Shown: positions 18,989 through 28,705 of the stretch, one piece after another
Position numbering within the stretch: position 1 is the stretch's first letter
How the letters are laid out: each line of letters opens with the position of its first letter
Made by a program: the position numbers and the translations under genes
Notes under the pieces: model-generated
What the model was told of the DNA's origin: nothing
What the model saw: the letters and a program-made list of their open reading frames with translations, nothing else
Databases searched by the model: none
Source of the DNA: a virus
DNA length: 49,877 nt
Direction: 5' to 3' (one strand)
IMG/VR virus record: IMGVR_UViG_3300022538_000866
Span: 1 to 49,877 of that record

Positions 18989-21255
18989 AATCTTCCTATT
19001 CCCTCTATGCCCTTAATGCCTTTTGCTTTTCTTCTGCGTGGCCCATATGTTTGCAAACCAACACCGAATACACCCAGACCTGCAAGGGGTATTAATTCCG
19101 GATCTTCTTTAGCAAGATCATATATATCTTGTATTACCATCGGCGTAAATCTTTTGGCTATTTCTTCAGATACTTTAACTTCCTTACCCCCAATTTCCTT
19201 TTCTCCCAGCATCGTTTTAACGAAAGAAAGTACCGGAGCAAATTTCGATTCAAGGAACCTTCCCCCGATTTCCCAACGAGTTAATGGCCGATACCCCTCC
19301 CCGAGAGTTATAACTTTACCCGTTGTTGAGCTAACATATTCCCCTGAAAGTATCTGTCCCGCAGCTCTCATATACTGCTGAAACCCTCCCAGTATATCAA
19401 TCCTGGTATTACCTATTTTAATTTTAAGAAAATCGGCACTTCTGGGGTCTGTACCAACATCTGCACCTCCAAGCTTTGCCAGCCCTAAGACTGTTGTTGT
19501 CATTCCCGTAAGGACAAACAATGATTTTAAAGCCTCTTTTCTTACAAAAGGGCTTGCATTAATATAATATGCAGGATTGAGTAAAGTAAGACGAGCTGCC
19601 ATTAAACGGGGGGAAAATAAAGCAGAGTTTAACATAACGGCAGATTTCTCTAAACCTCCTAATGAGCCCCTTCCTGATGCTGCATTGACGAATTTTGCTA
19701 TTTCGGTACTTAAATCTATATTTTTTGAAGCATTGAGTCCAAGTTTATCAGCTTGCCTAATCAAATCCTCAAACACATCTGCTCTTAGCTTATTAAGAAA
19801 TCCTACATAGGCCCTGCTGGATGCCCTAACACCTCGTCCTATACCTGGTATTTTTTCAGCCCATGAGGACATGAAGATTTCTTCCCTCAGGCCTATTTCT
19901 TGACCTAATTCAGTTAAGGCAAGTTTGCTTTCCCGCATCAAATTATAAGTAGGTTTTTGCTTTATTGATTCTTGCAGGGCTGCAAAACTTTTTTCACTTC
20001 CAAATAACTTGAACATTCTTTTAAAGCTGGAGAAAAATCGCTTGGGATGACTTATAAGCATAAGCCCTTGTCTGAAAGGTGCTGACAAGTCAAAAGAAGA
20101 CATCAAAGCCCGTGGTATATTCAATGCTTCAGCAGTGCCCTTCTTGACTTTTTGCCAAGTGGTTCTTTTTTTCAATAATGTTTTAATAAAGTCAGGTGGG
20201 AAAACCTTACGCAGCATTGCTAATTGGCTATCAGTAGGTAGCACTCCGCCTTGTGCCCCTACGAGCCTTGCTAAACCTTCCCCCGCTGTAATTTCGTCCC
20301 ATCCTTCAACCGCAGGAGATTCATGGACCAATTCAAACAAATCATCAATATCTTGCTGAGTTACTTTAGTCCGTATTGATTCATATTCTACTTTTGGCAG
20401 TTCCCCTTTCAATTTGCTCTTTTGTATAATAAAACCTTTTTCTCCTTTTACTTTTACTGCCATTGCTTTTTCTATTCGCTTACCCCGCTCTATAGAGTAT
20501 AATGTTTCTTGCATTTTACGTTTGGATGCTGCTTCTTTTATTGCAGTACCGATTCTTGCGATGGCAGGAGCGGCCCTACTAATTTTAGCCGCCTGTGCTG
20601 TAGCAGCTTCAGCCATTATTTCTCTTCCAAACTTTTCAGCCGCAGCCTTAACCATAGTTTTTTCTAACTGCTTTGCTGATAGCGCCTTGACTCCAGCCTT
20701 TAGACCAGCACCAGGGATATCACTTACTCCACCTGTAAGCCAAGCCGCCCCTTTTTTGATGGCTACTTTACCTATACCAAGTAGACCCGCTCCGGTACGG
20801 GCTGCTCCATATCCTCCCGCTACTGTAGCGGCCAATGCTGCCCCTGTAGGCTCTTCGAAATAGCCCATACGAGTGGTAGGTGCTCTTTTAGCAATTTCAG
20901 GGAATTGTTTAGAAAGACGGTCAAAACCTTGTTGGAGAGCTTTTAAATCTTGATCTTTTTCATATTTTCCCCATAAATACTTTATTGCTTCTCCTGCTTC
21001 TCCTTTAGGTCTTTCCCATTGTTGTGGTTTTAGTTTTTCAGGATCATAAGTGATATGACCAGCTGTAGCATAATCAATGATTTTTTCTACAGGGCTTGGA
21101 CCAAAACCGCCAGAAGCGCCGCCATGTCTTTTATCGAATTCTTCTGGACTGAGAATAGCAGTTTTACCAATCTTCTTATCAAATTCTCCTGGTGAAAGGA
21201 TTGTAGCTTTGGTTTTATGTTTGTCATCAAATTCTTCGGGAGACAATACTTTCAT
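18985..21255 (-). CDS. Large internal virion (ejection) protein
   Basis: 756 residues. The N-terminus has three copies of the motif ILSPEEFDKK-G (LSPEEFDDKHKTK, LSPGEFDKKIGK, LSPEEFDKRHGG). A Gly/Ala-rich hydrophobic stretch lies near 140-180 (AALAATVAGGYGAART). From about 380 on, LSAPFRQGLMLISHPKRFF, ASGRGSLGGLEKSAVMLN and LFSPRLMAARLTLLNP are typical of LPD38-type ejection proteins of podoviruses. It probably enters the cell with the DNA. Plus-strand ORFs here are shadows. Confidence 0.75.
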   Translation of the reverse strand: MKVLSPEEFDDKHKTKATILSPGEFDKKIGKTAILSPEEFDKRHGGASGGFGPSPVEKIIDYATAGHITYDPEKLKPQQWERPKGEAGEAIKYLWGKYEKDQDLKALQQGFDRLSKQFPEIAKRAPTTRMGYFEEPTGAALAATVAGGYGAARTGAGLLGIGKVAIKKGAAWLTGGVSDIPGAGLKAGVKALSAKQLEKTMVKAAAEKFGREIMAEAATAQAAKISRAAPAIARIGTAIKEAASKRKMQETLYSIERGKRIEKAMAVKVKGEKGFIIQKSKLKGELPKVEYESIRTKVTQQDIDDLFELVHESPAVEGWDEITAGEGLARLVGAQGGVLPTDSQLAMLRKVFPPDFIKTLLKKRTTWQKVKKGTAEALNIPRALMSSFDLSAPFRQGLMLISHPKRFFSSFKRMFKLFGSEKSFAALQESIKQKPTYNLMRESKLALTELGQEIGLREEIFMSSWAEKIPGIGRGVRASSRAYVGFLNKLRADVFEDLIRQADKLGLNASKNIDLSTEIAKFVNAASGRGSLGGLEKSAVMLNSALFSPRLMAARLTLLNPAYYINASPFVRKEALKSLFVLTGMTTTVLGLAKLGGADVGTDPRSADFLKIKIGNTRIDILGGFQQYMRAAGQILSGEYVSSTTGKVITLGEGYRPLTRWEIGGRFLESKFAPVLSFVKTMLGEKEIGGKEVKVSEEIAKRFTPMVIQDIYDLAKEDPELIPLAGLGVFGVGLQTYGPRRRKAKGIKGIEGIGRL

Positions 21256-22268
21256 TTAAGTACCCCAATTTCCTTGAGGACTTGCTCAACTGTCATTCCT
21301 GTCTTATTTGCTTTATTTTGTACTTTTGCCGGCGTCCATTCTGCGGCAATTGCTTCTTGTGGCAGTTTTATGATTTTCGTTCTATTATCGAAACTTGTGC
21401 TATCCCAGTAAGCTACTTCATTCTGGGTATTCATATTATTGAATTGAGGGCCTTCGGCCCCATAAATAGCTTTATCCTGTCTACCTTTTGTGAGGATTAG
21501 CCTTTTTCCCCCTACGGTTATCGCTTTTCCAATTTTAAGTTTCTCCATGCCGATATTAATTTGGGATGCCCCCGCCGTTGCCATAGTTTTTTTCCATTCT
21601 GTAAAACTATCCTTATAGCCTTGTTCTTTGGCATATTCATATTGTTCAATCAAAGCCTGTTTTTTTCCTGCCCCTGTAATTGTAAGATCGTATTCTTTTA
21701 TTCTTTGGCCTTCTGGAGTAAAAGCAGGATAAAATACATCACCCTTACTGTTTATTACAGGTTTGCCATGTTTAATTTGAGGATAAAATTCTTTAAGTCC
21801 ACCATCTTTTGTTGGTTTAAATAGTTTGCCATCCTTCCTTAGTAATCCATGTTGTTCGTATATAATTCTGTCCATATTAAATGTTTCGGGTGGGATATAG
21901 CCAGCCTGATTTCCATATTTCCAAATTGTGCCACCTTTTTCCAATTTTTCTAATTTCAGGGTAGGTCTTGTGAGTTTTGTACCCGTTCTTTTAAAAGTCA
22001 AATCTGCTTTTGTTGAGGGCTGCCCACCATATCCTCGCAATCCCATTTCTTCCGGTTGATATTCCGTCCAACCTTCAGATAGTAATTTTTGTGACAATTG
22101 CTCTTCTTTTGCAAATTGACCCGTTTCAAATTCTTCCTCAAATTTTTCCTTTCCTAACTTATGCTGAAAGTAATACCCCATCATACTCATCAAGAATTGT
22201 GGCATCTGTCTTTGAAAAGGACTTTCATATGGCCTTGGTCTAAATTGGGCCGGGATATTGGTAATCAT
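21252..22268 (-). CDS. Internal virion protein, unassigned
   Basis: 338 residues. An N-terminal helix (FLMSMMGYYFQHKLGKEKFEEEF) is followed by mixed text with RTGTKLTRPTLKLEKLEKGG and IEQYEYAKEQGYKDSFTEWKKT. Its place between the ejection protein and the Pro/Gln-rich protein suggests a DNA-ejection or core protein. It overlaps the next gene by 4 bp. No family recognised with certainty. Confidence 0.6.
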   Translation of the reverse strand: MITNIPAQFRPRPYESPFQRQMPQFLMSMMGYYFQHKLGKEKFEEEFETGQFAKEEQLSQKLLSEGWTEYQPEEMGLRGYGGQPSTKADLTFKRTGTKLTRPTLKLEKLEKGGTIWKYGNQAGYIPPETFNMDRIIYEQHGLLRKDGKLFKPTKDGGLKEFYPQIKHGKPVINSKGDVFYPAFTPEGQRIKEYDLTITGAGKKQALIEQYEYAKEQGYKDSFTEWKKTMATAGASQINIGMEKLKIGKAITVGGKRLILTKGRQDKAIYGAEGPQFNNMNTQNEVAYWDSTSFDNRTKIIKLPQEAIAAEWTPAKVQNKANKTGMTVEQVLKEIGVLK

Positions 22269-22290
22269 ATCTATCTCCGTTTTAAATTAT

Positions 22291-23457
22291 CTACCCACCT
22301 GTCCCACCTGGGTAATACTGCTGCCCTGTGGCTGGATCAATGCTTGGCTGTTGTGTTTCACCAGGGTAGCCTCCCGCAGCAGGGTAGCCTCCCGCAGCAG
22401 CAGGCGCAGGCGTTTCTCCAGGAAAATATATATCTGCGCTACTTGTGATTGCTTCAGGCATCATATCAGGCAACATTGCTTGCATCATCTGATAAGGCAT
22501 CATCTCTCCTTGCCATGCTTGCTGTTGTTGCAACATAGCTGCCTGATCTGCGGCTCCTTGAGCTTGCAGAGTTGATTGTGCGCCATATCCGGCCGCTTGC
22601 TGAGATGCCCCATATTGCTGTCTTTGTTTCTCCAACAATCCGGGCGCCATCATTCCCCATCCAGTCATTGCCATTGAAGGTGCGGCTTTTTGCATATACT
22701 GACCCATAACATCTGCTGCTGCGCCTGAAGGGCCTGCTCGCTGAGCGCCATAAGCACCTCTGCCTTGTAATTGCTGGCCCATCATTTCCATTCCACGCAT
22801 ATAGGGCTCTTCTATCCCTGCCCTCACGTTCGGATCAAGGCCAGCATACCAACCGGCAGTAGGTGCAGGCGCTTGCCCTATAGCAGCCGGATCAAATGTT
22901 TGCCCTGGCTGTGTAACGGCAGCTCCGGGAGTCGGCAAAGGTATTGGATCTAACCATTGGTCCCCTGGAGGGACTACAGGTCCGCCTTGTTGCCTCGGCG
23001 TCAATGGCATTGTTGGCCGCATTCCTGGCTGCATCCCTGGTTGCATACCTGGCTGCATCCCTGGCGTTACCGGCCCTCTTTGTTGCCCCGGTGTCAATGG
23101 TATAACTTGCCCACGTTGCTCCGGCACGAATACCTCCGGCCCTGCTTCTCCGACAAGATAAGGTGCCTGACCTACGGGGCCACCATATTGTCTGCTTTCC
23201 GGTGGCTTCTCAAATGCTGCTATATCCGTTTGCCCTGCAAGATTTGCCGCCGTTGGAATAGTGCCGGCCTGAGCGCCGTACATACCACCCATCATCGGAG
23301 CCATCCAGTTATACATCTGGCGCTGCGTCGGATTCCAGGCATATCTGAGATAAGTGGGAAGAGGTTGGCTTAACTCTTTTTGTAATCGTTGATTTTGCCG
23401 ATCTGAATACATTTGATATAATAGTGCCGCTCCACCTACGGCTGCTGCATATCCCAT
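22291..23457 (-). CDS. Pro/Gly/Gln-rich virion protein
   Basis: 388 residues. It has a short hydrophobic start (GYAAAVGGAALLYQMYSD). The motif YLVGEAGPEVFVP, near residue 102, is shared with tape-measure and internal proteins of many phages. Four PGMQ/PGMR units form a collagen-like stretch (about 134-150), and AAGGYP is repeated near the end. The DNA carries a tandem 18-bp repeat at about 22361-22396. Likely a minor virion or ejection component. Confidence 0.65.
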   Translation of the reverse strand: MGYAAAVGGAALLYQMYSDRQNQRLQKELSQPLPTYLRYAWNPTQRQMYNWMAPMMGGMYGAQAGTIPTAANLAGQTDIAAFEKPPESRQYGGPVGQAPYLVGEAGPEVFVPEQRGQVIPLTPGQQRGPVTPGMQPGMQPGMQPGMRPTMPLTPRQQGGPVVPPGDQWLDPIPLPTPGAAVTQPGQTFDPAAIGQAPAPTAGWYAGLDPNVRAGIEEPYMRGMEMMGQQLQGRGAYGAQRAGPSGAAADVMGQYMQKAAPSMAMTGWGMMAPGLLEKQRQQYGASQQAAGYGAQSTLQAQGAADQAAMLQQQQAWQGEMMPYQMMQAMLPDMMPEAITSSADIYFPGETPAPAAAGGYPAAGGYPGETQQPSIDPATGQQYYPGGTGG

Positions 23458-23458
23458 T

Positions 23459-23956
23459 TTAATCTCCTTCCGATTTCTTCACATACTTTCGTTTATAATT
23501 ACTTCCTATTCTCCTTTTTCCGATATGGATATATTCACTTTTCAATGTCTCAAGCCCAAAAGGTTCCAATCTTTCTCGAAGATGAATCCCCAATTTCTTA
23601 TTCTGAGAATGAAACATGAAATATTTGAGATTATTCTTTTTTAAAAAATCTGGAAAAGCCTCATAAAGTTTCTGAACTAACTCCTCATCCTTCTCTTTCA
23701 TAAAGATAAAGTTACGAATGCCAGTGGAATAATACGGGGGCCCTGCCAGTTGAAAACAAGTAAACCCGATTGGTTTCTCATCCTTTATTGCCGCCCATAA
23801 TTCTATAGTTCCATACATGAAATAACTCATAATGCTATGCGCTGACATATTCGGTTCTTTTAAAATATCGGAAAATTCCACAATTAAGGGCCACATAGAC
23901 TGCTGGAGATAATCTAAGTTATTCACAAGTGCAATTTCTCTTTTAACTTCTTCCAT
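23459..23956 (-). CDS. GNAT-like acetyltransferase-fold protein
   Basis: 165 residues. WAAIKDEKPIGFTCFQL and GIRNFIFMKEKDEELV are laid out like the central strands of a GNAT fold, with LEPFGLETLKSEYIHI near the end. The canonical acetyl-CoA loop is not clear. Phages carry such genes between fibre and nozzle genes; the role is unknown. Confidence 0.6.
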   Translation of the reverse strand: MEEVKREIALVNNLDYLQQSMWPLIVEFSDILKEPNMSAHSIMSYFMYGTIELWAAIKDEKPIGFTCFQLAGPPYYSTGIRNFIFMKEKDEELVQKLYEAFPDFLKKNNLKYFMFHSQNKKLGIHLRERLEPFGLETLKSEYIHIGKRRIGSNYKRKYVKKSEGD

Positions 23957-23967
23957 ATTTCAATCCA

Positions 23968-25542
23968 TTAATAATTCCCCTGCATCTGAAATCCGATTCT
24001 TATCTCATTTATACTATATGGCTCATTTTTCAGATCGGTGCCCCATTTAATCTGATTCAGTCTCGCCGTCTCATCCATATAGATAACTGCATCATCAGGA
24101 TTATTCATGCTCACCGAACCTACTGATTTCCATGAAGCTCCTTTAACCTCACCGGGGGTATCCCCCCCACGCCAATAAAGATCGATATTGGCTGCCTGTT
24201 TTTGTGCTATCCCGAACCATACTTCCAGGATCCTTTTCATTCTTGTCTTATCCGGCAAAGGTAGAATAGGCTCTATCCTGTAAGATTCCCAGTTTGCAGC
24301 ATCATCCCCCTCGGATACGGAGGCATAAAGATGACCATTATTCCCATCCATGACAAGTTTGGAAATTTCAGATGTATAATAACTCCAGAAATCAGCAGGC
24401 CAGGCATCATCTGTTAATATTGCAAGATCCTCCCATGTCATGTCTGCCCAATATCGCCATGTATTCAAGCATCTGACAACTTTATTCTCATGTCGCCATT
24501 GGCCCGTATTTCTGTTGAAAAAGATTATTTTAGATGGGTTGGTGTCATTATCGACCGGAATATTCCAGGCAAGTTCATTGGTGAATGGTATCCAGGTACT
24601 TGTTATCAGATTATTGTAAGCAGTAGGAATACGAGATATCATACCATCATAAGGTTCAGAGATTACAAGCGGTTCTCTTGTGCCATCGAACTTACAGAAG
24701 CCTTTCTGTTGATCAAAGAAATAAAGGAATGTGCCATCACTTACAATGCAAGAATGATTTACACTACCCCAGCCTTTTAATACTTGTAGGAGGCTAAAAA
24801 CGGGACTCTGAGCACTATAATAGTCCATCCTATATATGTCAGTCTCACCAAAGATAAAGGCTGCATTGTGGCCTAATACATGACCCCCTGTGATAGAATC
24901 TCCCTCTTTGTATAACTGATTTGCTGCCGGGAACTCTGTGACGGCCAGGGCGTCTGTATATCTTATGTCTATGTCAGGATTTGTTTGTTGAGTATTATAG
25001 AGACCTATTATTCTGTTGGTAAAATTCAGAAGGTATTTAGGCTGAAACTCATCACCTGTATCTATTAGTTTTGTTAAAGCCGTATCATCATGATCACATT
25101 TATAAGGTGTATGTTCTCCATTATCTGCAAACACCATATGAGCGCCATACTGGATAATGGAATATAGATCTATGGCATTCAGAGCGAATGTGATTGAGGT
25201 TGAATCGGTTATTAGAACCGGATCTCGACTGGCATCGTATCTGTAAACCTGGCCGCTATCGAAAATGAATTGCTTTCTATTTGTGCCATCCCATAATTCA
25301 TGTAGGCCCAGACATACCGAGCCAGTAACAGTTTCACATGAGGTGGCAGTATTACTCCACTGCGCCCTGCCGTAAGCCTTACAGCAAGAATCCTTTTCTC
25401 TTTCCAGGTCAAAGTTCTGGCCTCCAGTATCATGACAGGCCCAGACTTTACCCTCCGGATCTAAAGGCTGCATAAGAGTAATGCTGTCTATTGCACAGTT
25501 ATTTTTTGTGCCTAATATGGGTTTTAAAGTTAGATAGTTCAT
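23968..25542 (-). CDS. Tail nozzle protein (P22 gp10-like)
   Basis: 524 residues, beta-rich. NAIDSITLMQPLDPEGKVWAC-type start, FIFDSGQVYRYDASR, LLNFTNRIIGLYNTQQ, HVLGHNAAFIFGETDIY, GWGSVNHSCIVSDGTFLYFF and WNIPVDN are typical blades of podoviral tail nozzle/needle-base proteins. It follows the adaptor and LamG genes as in other short-tailed phages. Would form the hexameric nozzle. Confidence 0.75.
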   Translation of the reverse strand: MNYLTLKPILGTKNNCAIDSITLMQPLDPEGKVWACHDTGGQNFDLEREKDSCCKAYGRAQWSNTATSCETVTGSVCLGLHELWDGTNRKQFIFDSGQVYRYDASRDPVLITDSTSITFALNAIDLYSIIQYGAHMVFADNGEHTPYKCDHDDTALTKLIDTGDEFQPKYLLNFTNRIIGLYNTQQTNPDIDIRYTDALAVTEFPAANQLYKEGDSITGGHVLGHNAAFIFGETDIYRMDYYSAQSPVFSLLQVLKGWGSVNHSCIVSDGTFLYFFDQQKGFCKFDGTREPLVISEPYDGMISRIPTAYNNLITSTWIPFTNELAWNIPVDNDTNPSKIIFFNRNTGQWRHENKVVRCLNTWRYWADMTWEDLAILTDDAWPADFWSYYTSEISKLVMDGNNGHLYASVSEGDDAANWESYRIEPILPLPDKTRMKRILEVWFGIAQKQAANIDLYWRGGDTPGEVKGASWKSVGSVSMNNPDDAVIYMDETARLNQIKWGTDLKNEPYSINEIRIGFQMQGNY

Positions 25543-26280
25543 TTAACGCCATGATGTATAAGGTAAACATGGTACTGTGATTTTATCAGTAAGGCCGACA
25601 ACGGGAGCCGCATTAAATACATTTGCTTTTACAATTCTTATTTCATCCAAATGACCGGCAAAACACTGTTCGTGAATGGGACTTAGATTACCTATATAAA
25701 GGGAACCAGCAAATGTATATACAGAGGCTTGTGATACATATTGAAATTGAACTCCATCTTTATAAAGACCATGTTTATTGCCTACTTTACATAGAGCTAT
25801 ATGATGCCAGTTTGTATCTGTAATTTCGCCTCCAGAGATCTCTATAAGATAATTCCCTTCACTTATTACTGTCAACCGAATACCAACGGCATCAGTATGC
25901 CTTAACTGCCACCTATTGGATGCATCTTCATATTGACTTATATAAGATTCTGTTCCTAAATGATTTGCATGCTTCACCCACAAATCCGCTGTCCAATTAG
26001 TTGAAATATCCCAATCCGCATGGTCATCTATATCGAGCCAGTCTAGAGAACCATCCAGCAATAATGAAGAACCAAAGAATTTACTCTGGTCTGTGTCTAA
26101 CTGGGCGTTACCGTTAAAGTTAATAGTATGCCCTGTTCCCCCTGAATCGCTGGTCGCCGTTGCTGCGTCCGCTCCATCGAAGTGAAGAAGAAGTGCGGGT
26201 TTTTGATTTAGAATATGGTTCCATACATGAGGTGTAACCATGTTCCCCCCGCTTATAAGCGTATGAATTGCTCTACTCAT
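25543..26280 (-). CDS. LamG/concanavalin-like lectin domain protein
   Basis: 245 residues. ALLLHFDGADAATATSDSGG, GSSLLLDGSLDWLDIDD, WTADLWVKHA and NWHHIALCKVGNKHGLYKDG are the recurring elements of the LamG sandwich. Such domains in tail operons bind cell-surface glycans. It is 1 bp from the nozzle gene. Confidence 0.8.
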   Translation of the reverse strand: MSRAIHTLISGGNMVTPHVWNHILNQKPALLLHFDGADAATATSDSGGTGHTINFNGNAQLDTDQSKFFGSSLLLDGSLDWLDIDDHADWDISTNWTADLWVKHANHLGTESYISQYEDASNRWQLRHTDAVGIRLTVISEGNYLIEISGGEITDTNWHHIALCKVGNKHGLYKDGVQFQYVSQASVYTFAGSLYIGNLSPIHEQCFAGHLDEIRIVKANVFNAAPVVGLTDKITVPCLPYTSWR

Positions 26281-26891
26281 TACCAGCTCGTCTCTATTGC
26301 AGTTGCAATGGTATATTGAATAAGAATACCTATCAATTTTGCATCTTCAGCCATAGTATCTGATCCACTGGGAGGATTTCGATAGATAACAAAATGAATC
26401 ATATGACCTGCCAAGGGACTCCCTGCGATAGTCACAGCGGGTGTGGCAGATGTAATATGCATCTTGCCTACTGCTGTTACTGCATCCGTTACCTCTTGGG
26501 GTGTACCAAGACCCGTATCTATGTTATCAGCTTCAGTCAATGATAATCCCCGAATGCCCCATACAACACCATCATCTGCACTTGCTCCCGTTGCTGCATC
26601 CCAGTAGAATTTAGCTTTAATTGTGCCTCCATCCCAATTAAGAGGCATTGTAATATTGACTGTGCCAATTTCCGCAACGGTGCCATCAAAACTCAGGTAT
26701 TCCACCATAATGTTATTCGTGGTATATTCTTCTTGTTTTGCCTCTGGCCCACTAGTCACTTGCTGCACCATAGCGCCTGCCGGAACCCATATTTTAGGAT
26801 AAGGCCCCAAGCAAGCCAGATTTTCTTCAACATCGGGAATGTCATTCGATATCTGATTCGCCATTGCCGGGATGTCCGCATTCCAAACCAT
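26280..26891 (-). CDS. Virion protein of the tail region, beta-rich
   Basis: 203 residues. KIWVPAGAMVQQVTSGPEA, TVNITMPLNWDGGTIKAKFYW and AGHMIHFVIYRNPPSG read as a beta-sandwich found in fibre-associated proteins. A one-base overlap links it to the LamG gene. Function inferred from position. Confidence 0.65.
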   Translation of the reverse strand: MVWNADIPAMANQISNDIPDVEENLACLGPYPKIWVPAGAMVQQVTSGPEAKQEEYTTNNIMVEYLSFDGTVAEIGTVNITMPLNWDGGTIKAKFYWDAATGASADDGVVWGIRGLSLTEADNIDTGLGTPQEVTDAVTAVGKMHITSATPAVTIAGSPLAGHMIHFVIYRNPPSGSDTMAEDAKLIGILIQYTIATAIETSW

Positions 26892-26893
26892 AA

Positions 26894-27646
26894 TTATCTC
26901 CCTTGCTGATAAGTTCTCGCTCCTATTTCTTCAAAACAACTTATTGCTCTAAAGCCTATATTCTTCCATTTCCTTCTTGCATCTGCCCTGCGACTTCTGC
27001 CGACTCTATCGTTCCACTTGCCCTTGTACCATTTTGCTTTATTCCAGTCCTCCAGGGATTCAGCGGCTTCGGATAAGGCATAATCGCAACATCCGAACCG
27101 TTCTATCTCAGGTAGAAAAGAAAAGTCTGTAGGGGTGTTATCATCACCGGATCGGTCATATTGGATTTCAAGTCTGATACCTGCGCTTACAGGTGGAGAA
27201 ATCCATAACTCTCTGCCCTTGATGGTTGCCACTATCGGCTCATCATCCCCCTCCTCATCCATATCGGGATATTTCAGATCAAAGATATGGTTAGGCCATA
27301 TCTTGATATTTCTGTCATTGTTCTGGTCCAGTAAAACTACATGGCCACCAGCATAATCAGGGGGTAGAGCTATTCTGTAATCTCCGGCAGTCAGCGTAGC
27401 GTAGGCAAATCTACGGGCGAAGGAGAAGGATTTAACTTGCATAAGCTCTTCTTTTGCCCTGACAAGCCATCTCTGGACAGAGGCAAGCGCAGGGGAAGAG
27501 GAAGTAGATAAGGTGCCTCTTTTAAGCTTGCTTTCAACCTCAGTTACCATGTCAGTGACAGTATTGAGAGTGCCTGCTGTGAAGGCTACTACGGTATCCT
27601 CTGCCCATGACTGATCTAAGCCAGTTGTGTCATCTGTTATCGACAT
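26894..27646 (-). CDS. Head-to-tail adaptor (P22 gp4-like/tail tubular A)
   Basis: 250 residues. The block LASVQRWLVRAKEELMQVKSFSF, RIALPPDYAGGHV, ELWISPPVSAG and IERFGCCDYALSEAAESLEDW has the organisation of podoviral adaptor proteins that sit under the portal. It opens the tail block after a terminator. Confidence 0.75.
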   Translation of the reverse strand: MSITDDTTGLDQSWAEDTVVAFTAGTLNTVTDMVTEVESKLKRGTLSTSSSPALASVQRWLVRAKEELMQVKSFSFARRFAYATLTAGDYRIALPPDYAGGHVVLLDQNNDRNIKIWPNHIFDLKYPDMDEEGDDEPIVATIKGRELWISPPVSAGIRLEIQYDRSGDDNTPTDFSFLPEIERFGCCDYALSEAAESLEDWNKAKWYKGKWNDRVGRSRRADARRKWKNIGFRAISCFEEIGARTYQQGR

Positions 27647-27660
27647 CTTGTCTCCTAATA

Positions 27661-27693
27661 AAAAAGCCCTACACTGGAATACCAGTGAGGGCT
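27661..27693 (-). terminator. Leftward intrinsic terminator
   Basis: AGCCCT-A-CACTGG, loop AATA, CCAGTG-AGGGCT, followed on the minus strand by T residues (27661-27665). It separates the gene ending at 27728 from the tail block, so the tail genes may need read-through or their own promoter. Confidence 0.85.
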
Positions 27694-27727
27694 ATGCGTG
27701 ACTGGCAAGAATAAATTTCTTTTCTTT

Positions 27728-28531
27728 TTACTTTGCTATAAGTACCTCAAAGTAAGTAATATCATTCAGATCAATCCCTGTCTCCAGATCTGCCCAGGAT
27801 TGTGTTGTGCCGCCTTTGGTGCTCATTATCAACACACCATCGGCTCCTACATTGGTTACTTCTTCGAGGACAAGATTGTCGAGCCAGATGATATCGTTGT
27901 CTGTGTCCATCCCACTCATTCTGATTTTCTCTTCTGTTACTGTTGTGGCTACAAAGTAAATAGTTTTACCAGTAAAGTCTGTCTCAGTAACAGATACATT
28001 AGGACCTGTACCAGTATTAGTCTGAACAACGAAAGTAACGACCCCAGCATCCACTTTAGCATCAAATGTTAGTTTGTATAATTTTCCAACCGTAAGATCT
28101 GAAGATAAATCGGTTGCATCCTTTAATATAAGATATGCACCATTGGTATTATCTCCCCAAGTAATCTTCAAAGTATTAGCATCATTCGCAATCGTATTGG
28201 TTCCATATGCCACCCAACTATAAGTTCCAGCAGTGAATATTCCCGCTCCAGCATCGAATAAATCACCCCCTGTCGCCTCCGCATCATCCGCCACATCTAT
28301 ATAGCCCTTTGCAGCAACCCGCCAGAGGTGATCGAACAACCAAAGCATATAATCATTGCCAGCAGAGGCATAAAGAGCCGCTAAATCGACACCTGCTACC
28401 CGGAAACGGGCATTACCGGCGTTGAAGCAAGCTCCGGCATTCGTAGGCCAAAAGGTAGCGCCGGTCTCATCATCTATCAGACCCCAGGCTTTGCCTATGC
28501 AAGTATTTAGGTTAAGTTTTGATTCAAGCAC
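27728..28531 (-). CDS. Jelly-roll virion protein, probable carbohydrate-binding
   Basis: 267 residues from GTG 28531, coupled to the previous gene by an 8-bp overlap. DAGAGIFTAGTYSWVAYGTNT, TVGKLYKLTFDAKV and NDIIWLDNLVLEEV have the pattern of CBM4/9-type jelly rolls. Likely decorates the virion or tail. Confidence 0.65.
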   Translation of the reverse strand: MLESKLNLNTCIGKAWGLIDDETGATFWPTNAGACFNAGNARFRVAGVDLAALYASAGNDYMLWLFDHLWRVAAKGYIDVADDAEATGGDLFDAGAGIFTAGTYSWVAYGTNTIANDANTLKITWGDNTNGAYLILKDATDLSSDLTVGKLYKLTFDAKVDAGVVTFVVQTNTGTGPNVSVTETDFTGKTIYFVATTVTEEKIRMSGMDTDNDIIWLDNLVLEEVTNVGADGVLIMSTKGGTTQSWADLETGIDLNDITYFEVLIAK

Positions 28532-28679
28532 TCTGGGCCGCCTTCATCTTCTCTACAAGTTTATCAAAAACAGCAGTTACATCATCTGCTATCAAGGCTT
28601 TGCTCTCAGTTGCTGCCTGTTTTTCTGCTATCTCCTTTGCCAGATGCATAAGTCCATGCAGGATTTTGTCATCGATCAT
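28524..28679 (-). CDS. Small helical protein
   Basis: 51 residues from ATG 28679 (Shine-Dalgarno AGGAG). Helical, charged (MHLAKEIAEKQAATESK, VFDKLVEKMKAAQSA). It overlaps the next gene's GTG start. Could be a chaperone or linker for the neighbouring virion protein. Confidence 0.65.
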   Translation of the reverse strand: MIDDKILHGLMHLAKEIAEKQAATESKALIADDVTAVFDKLVEKMKAAQSA

Positions 28680-28705
28680 CGTTTTTCTCCTTCTTGGTTA
28701 TTCGA

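Noticed and set aside
20135-22660. Plus- and minus-strand ORFs inside the ejection and Pro-rich genes
   Set aside because: They are shadows in repetitive text; the chosen genes have ribosome-binding sites, proper overlaps and known motifs.
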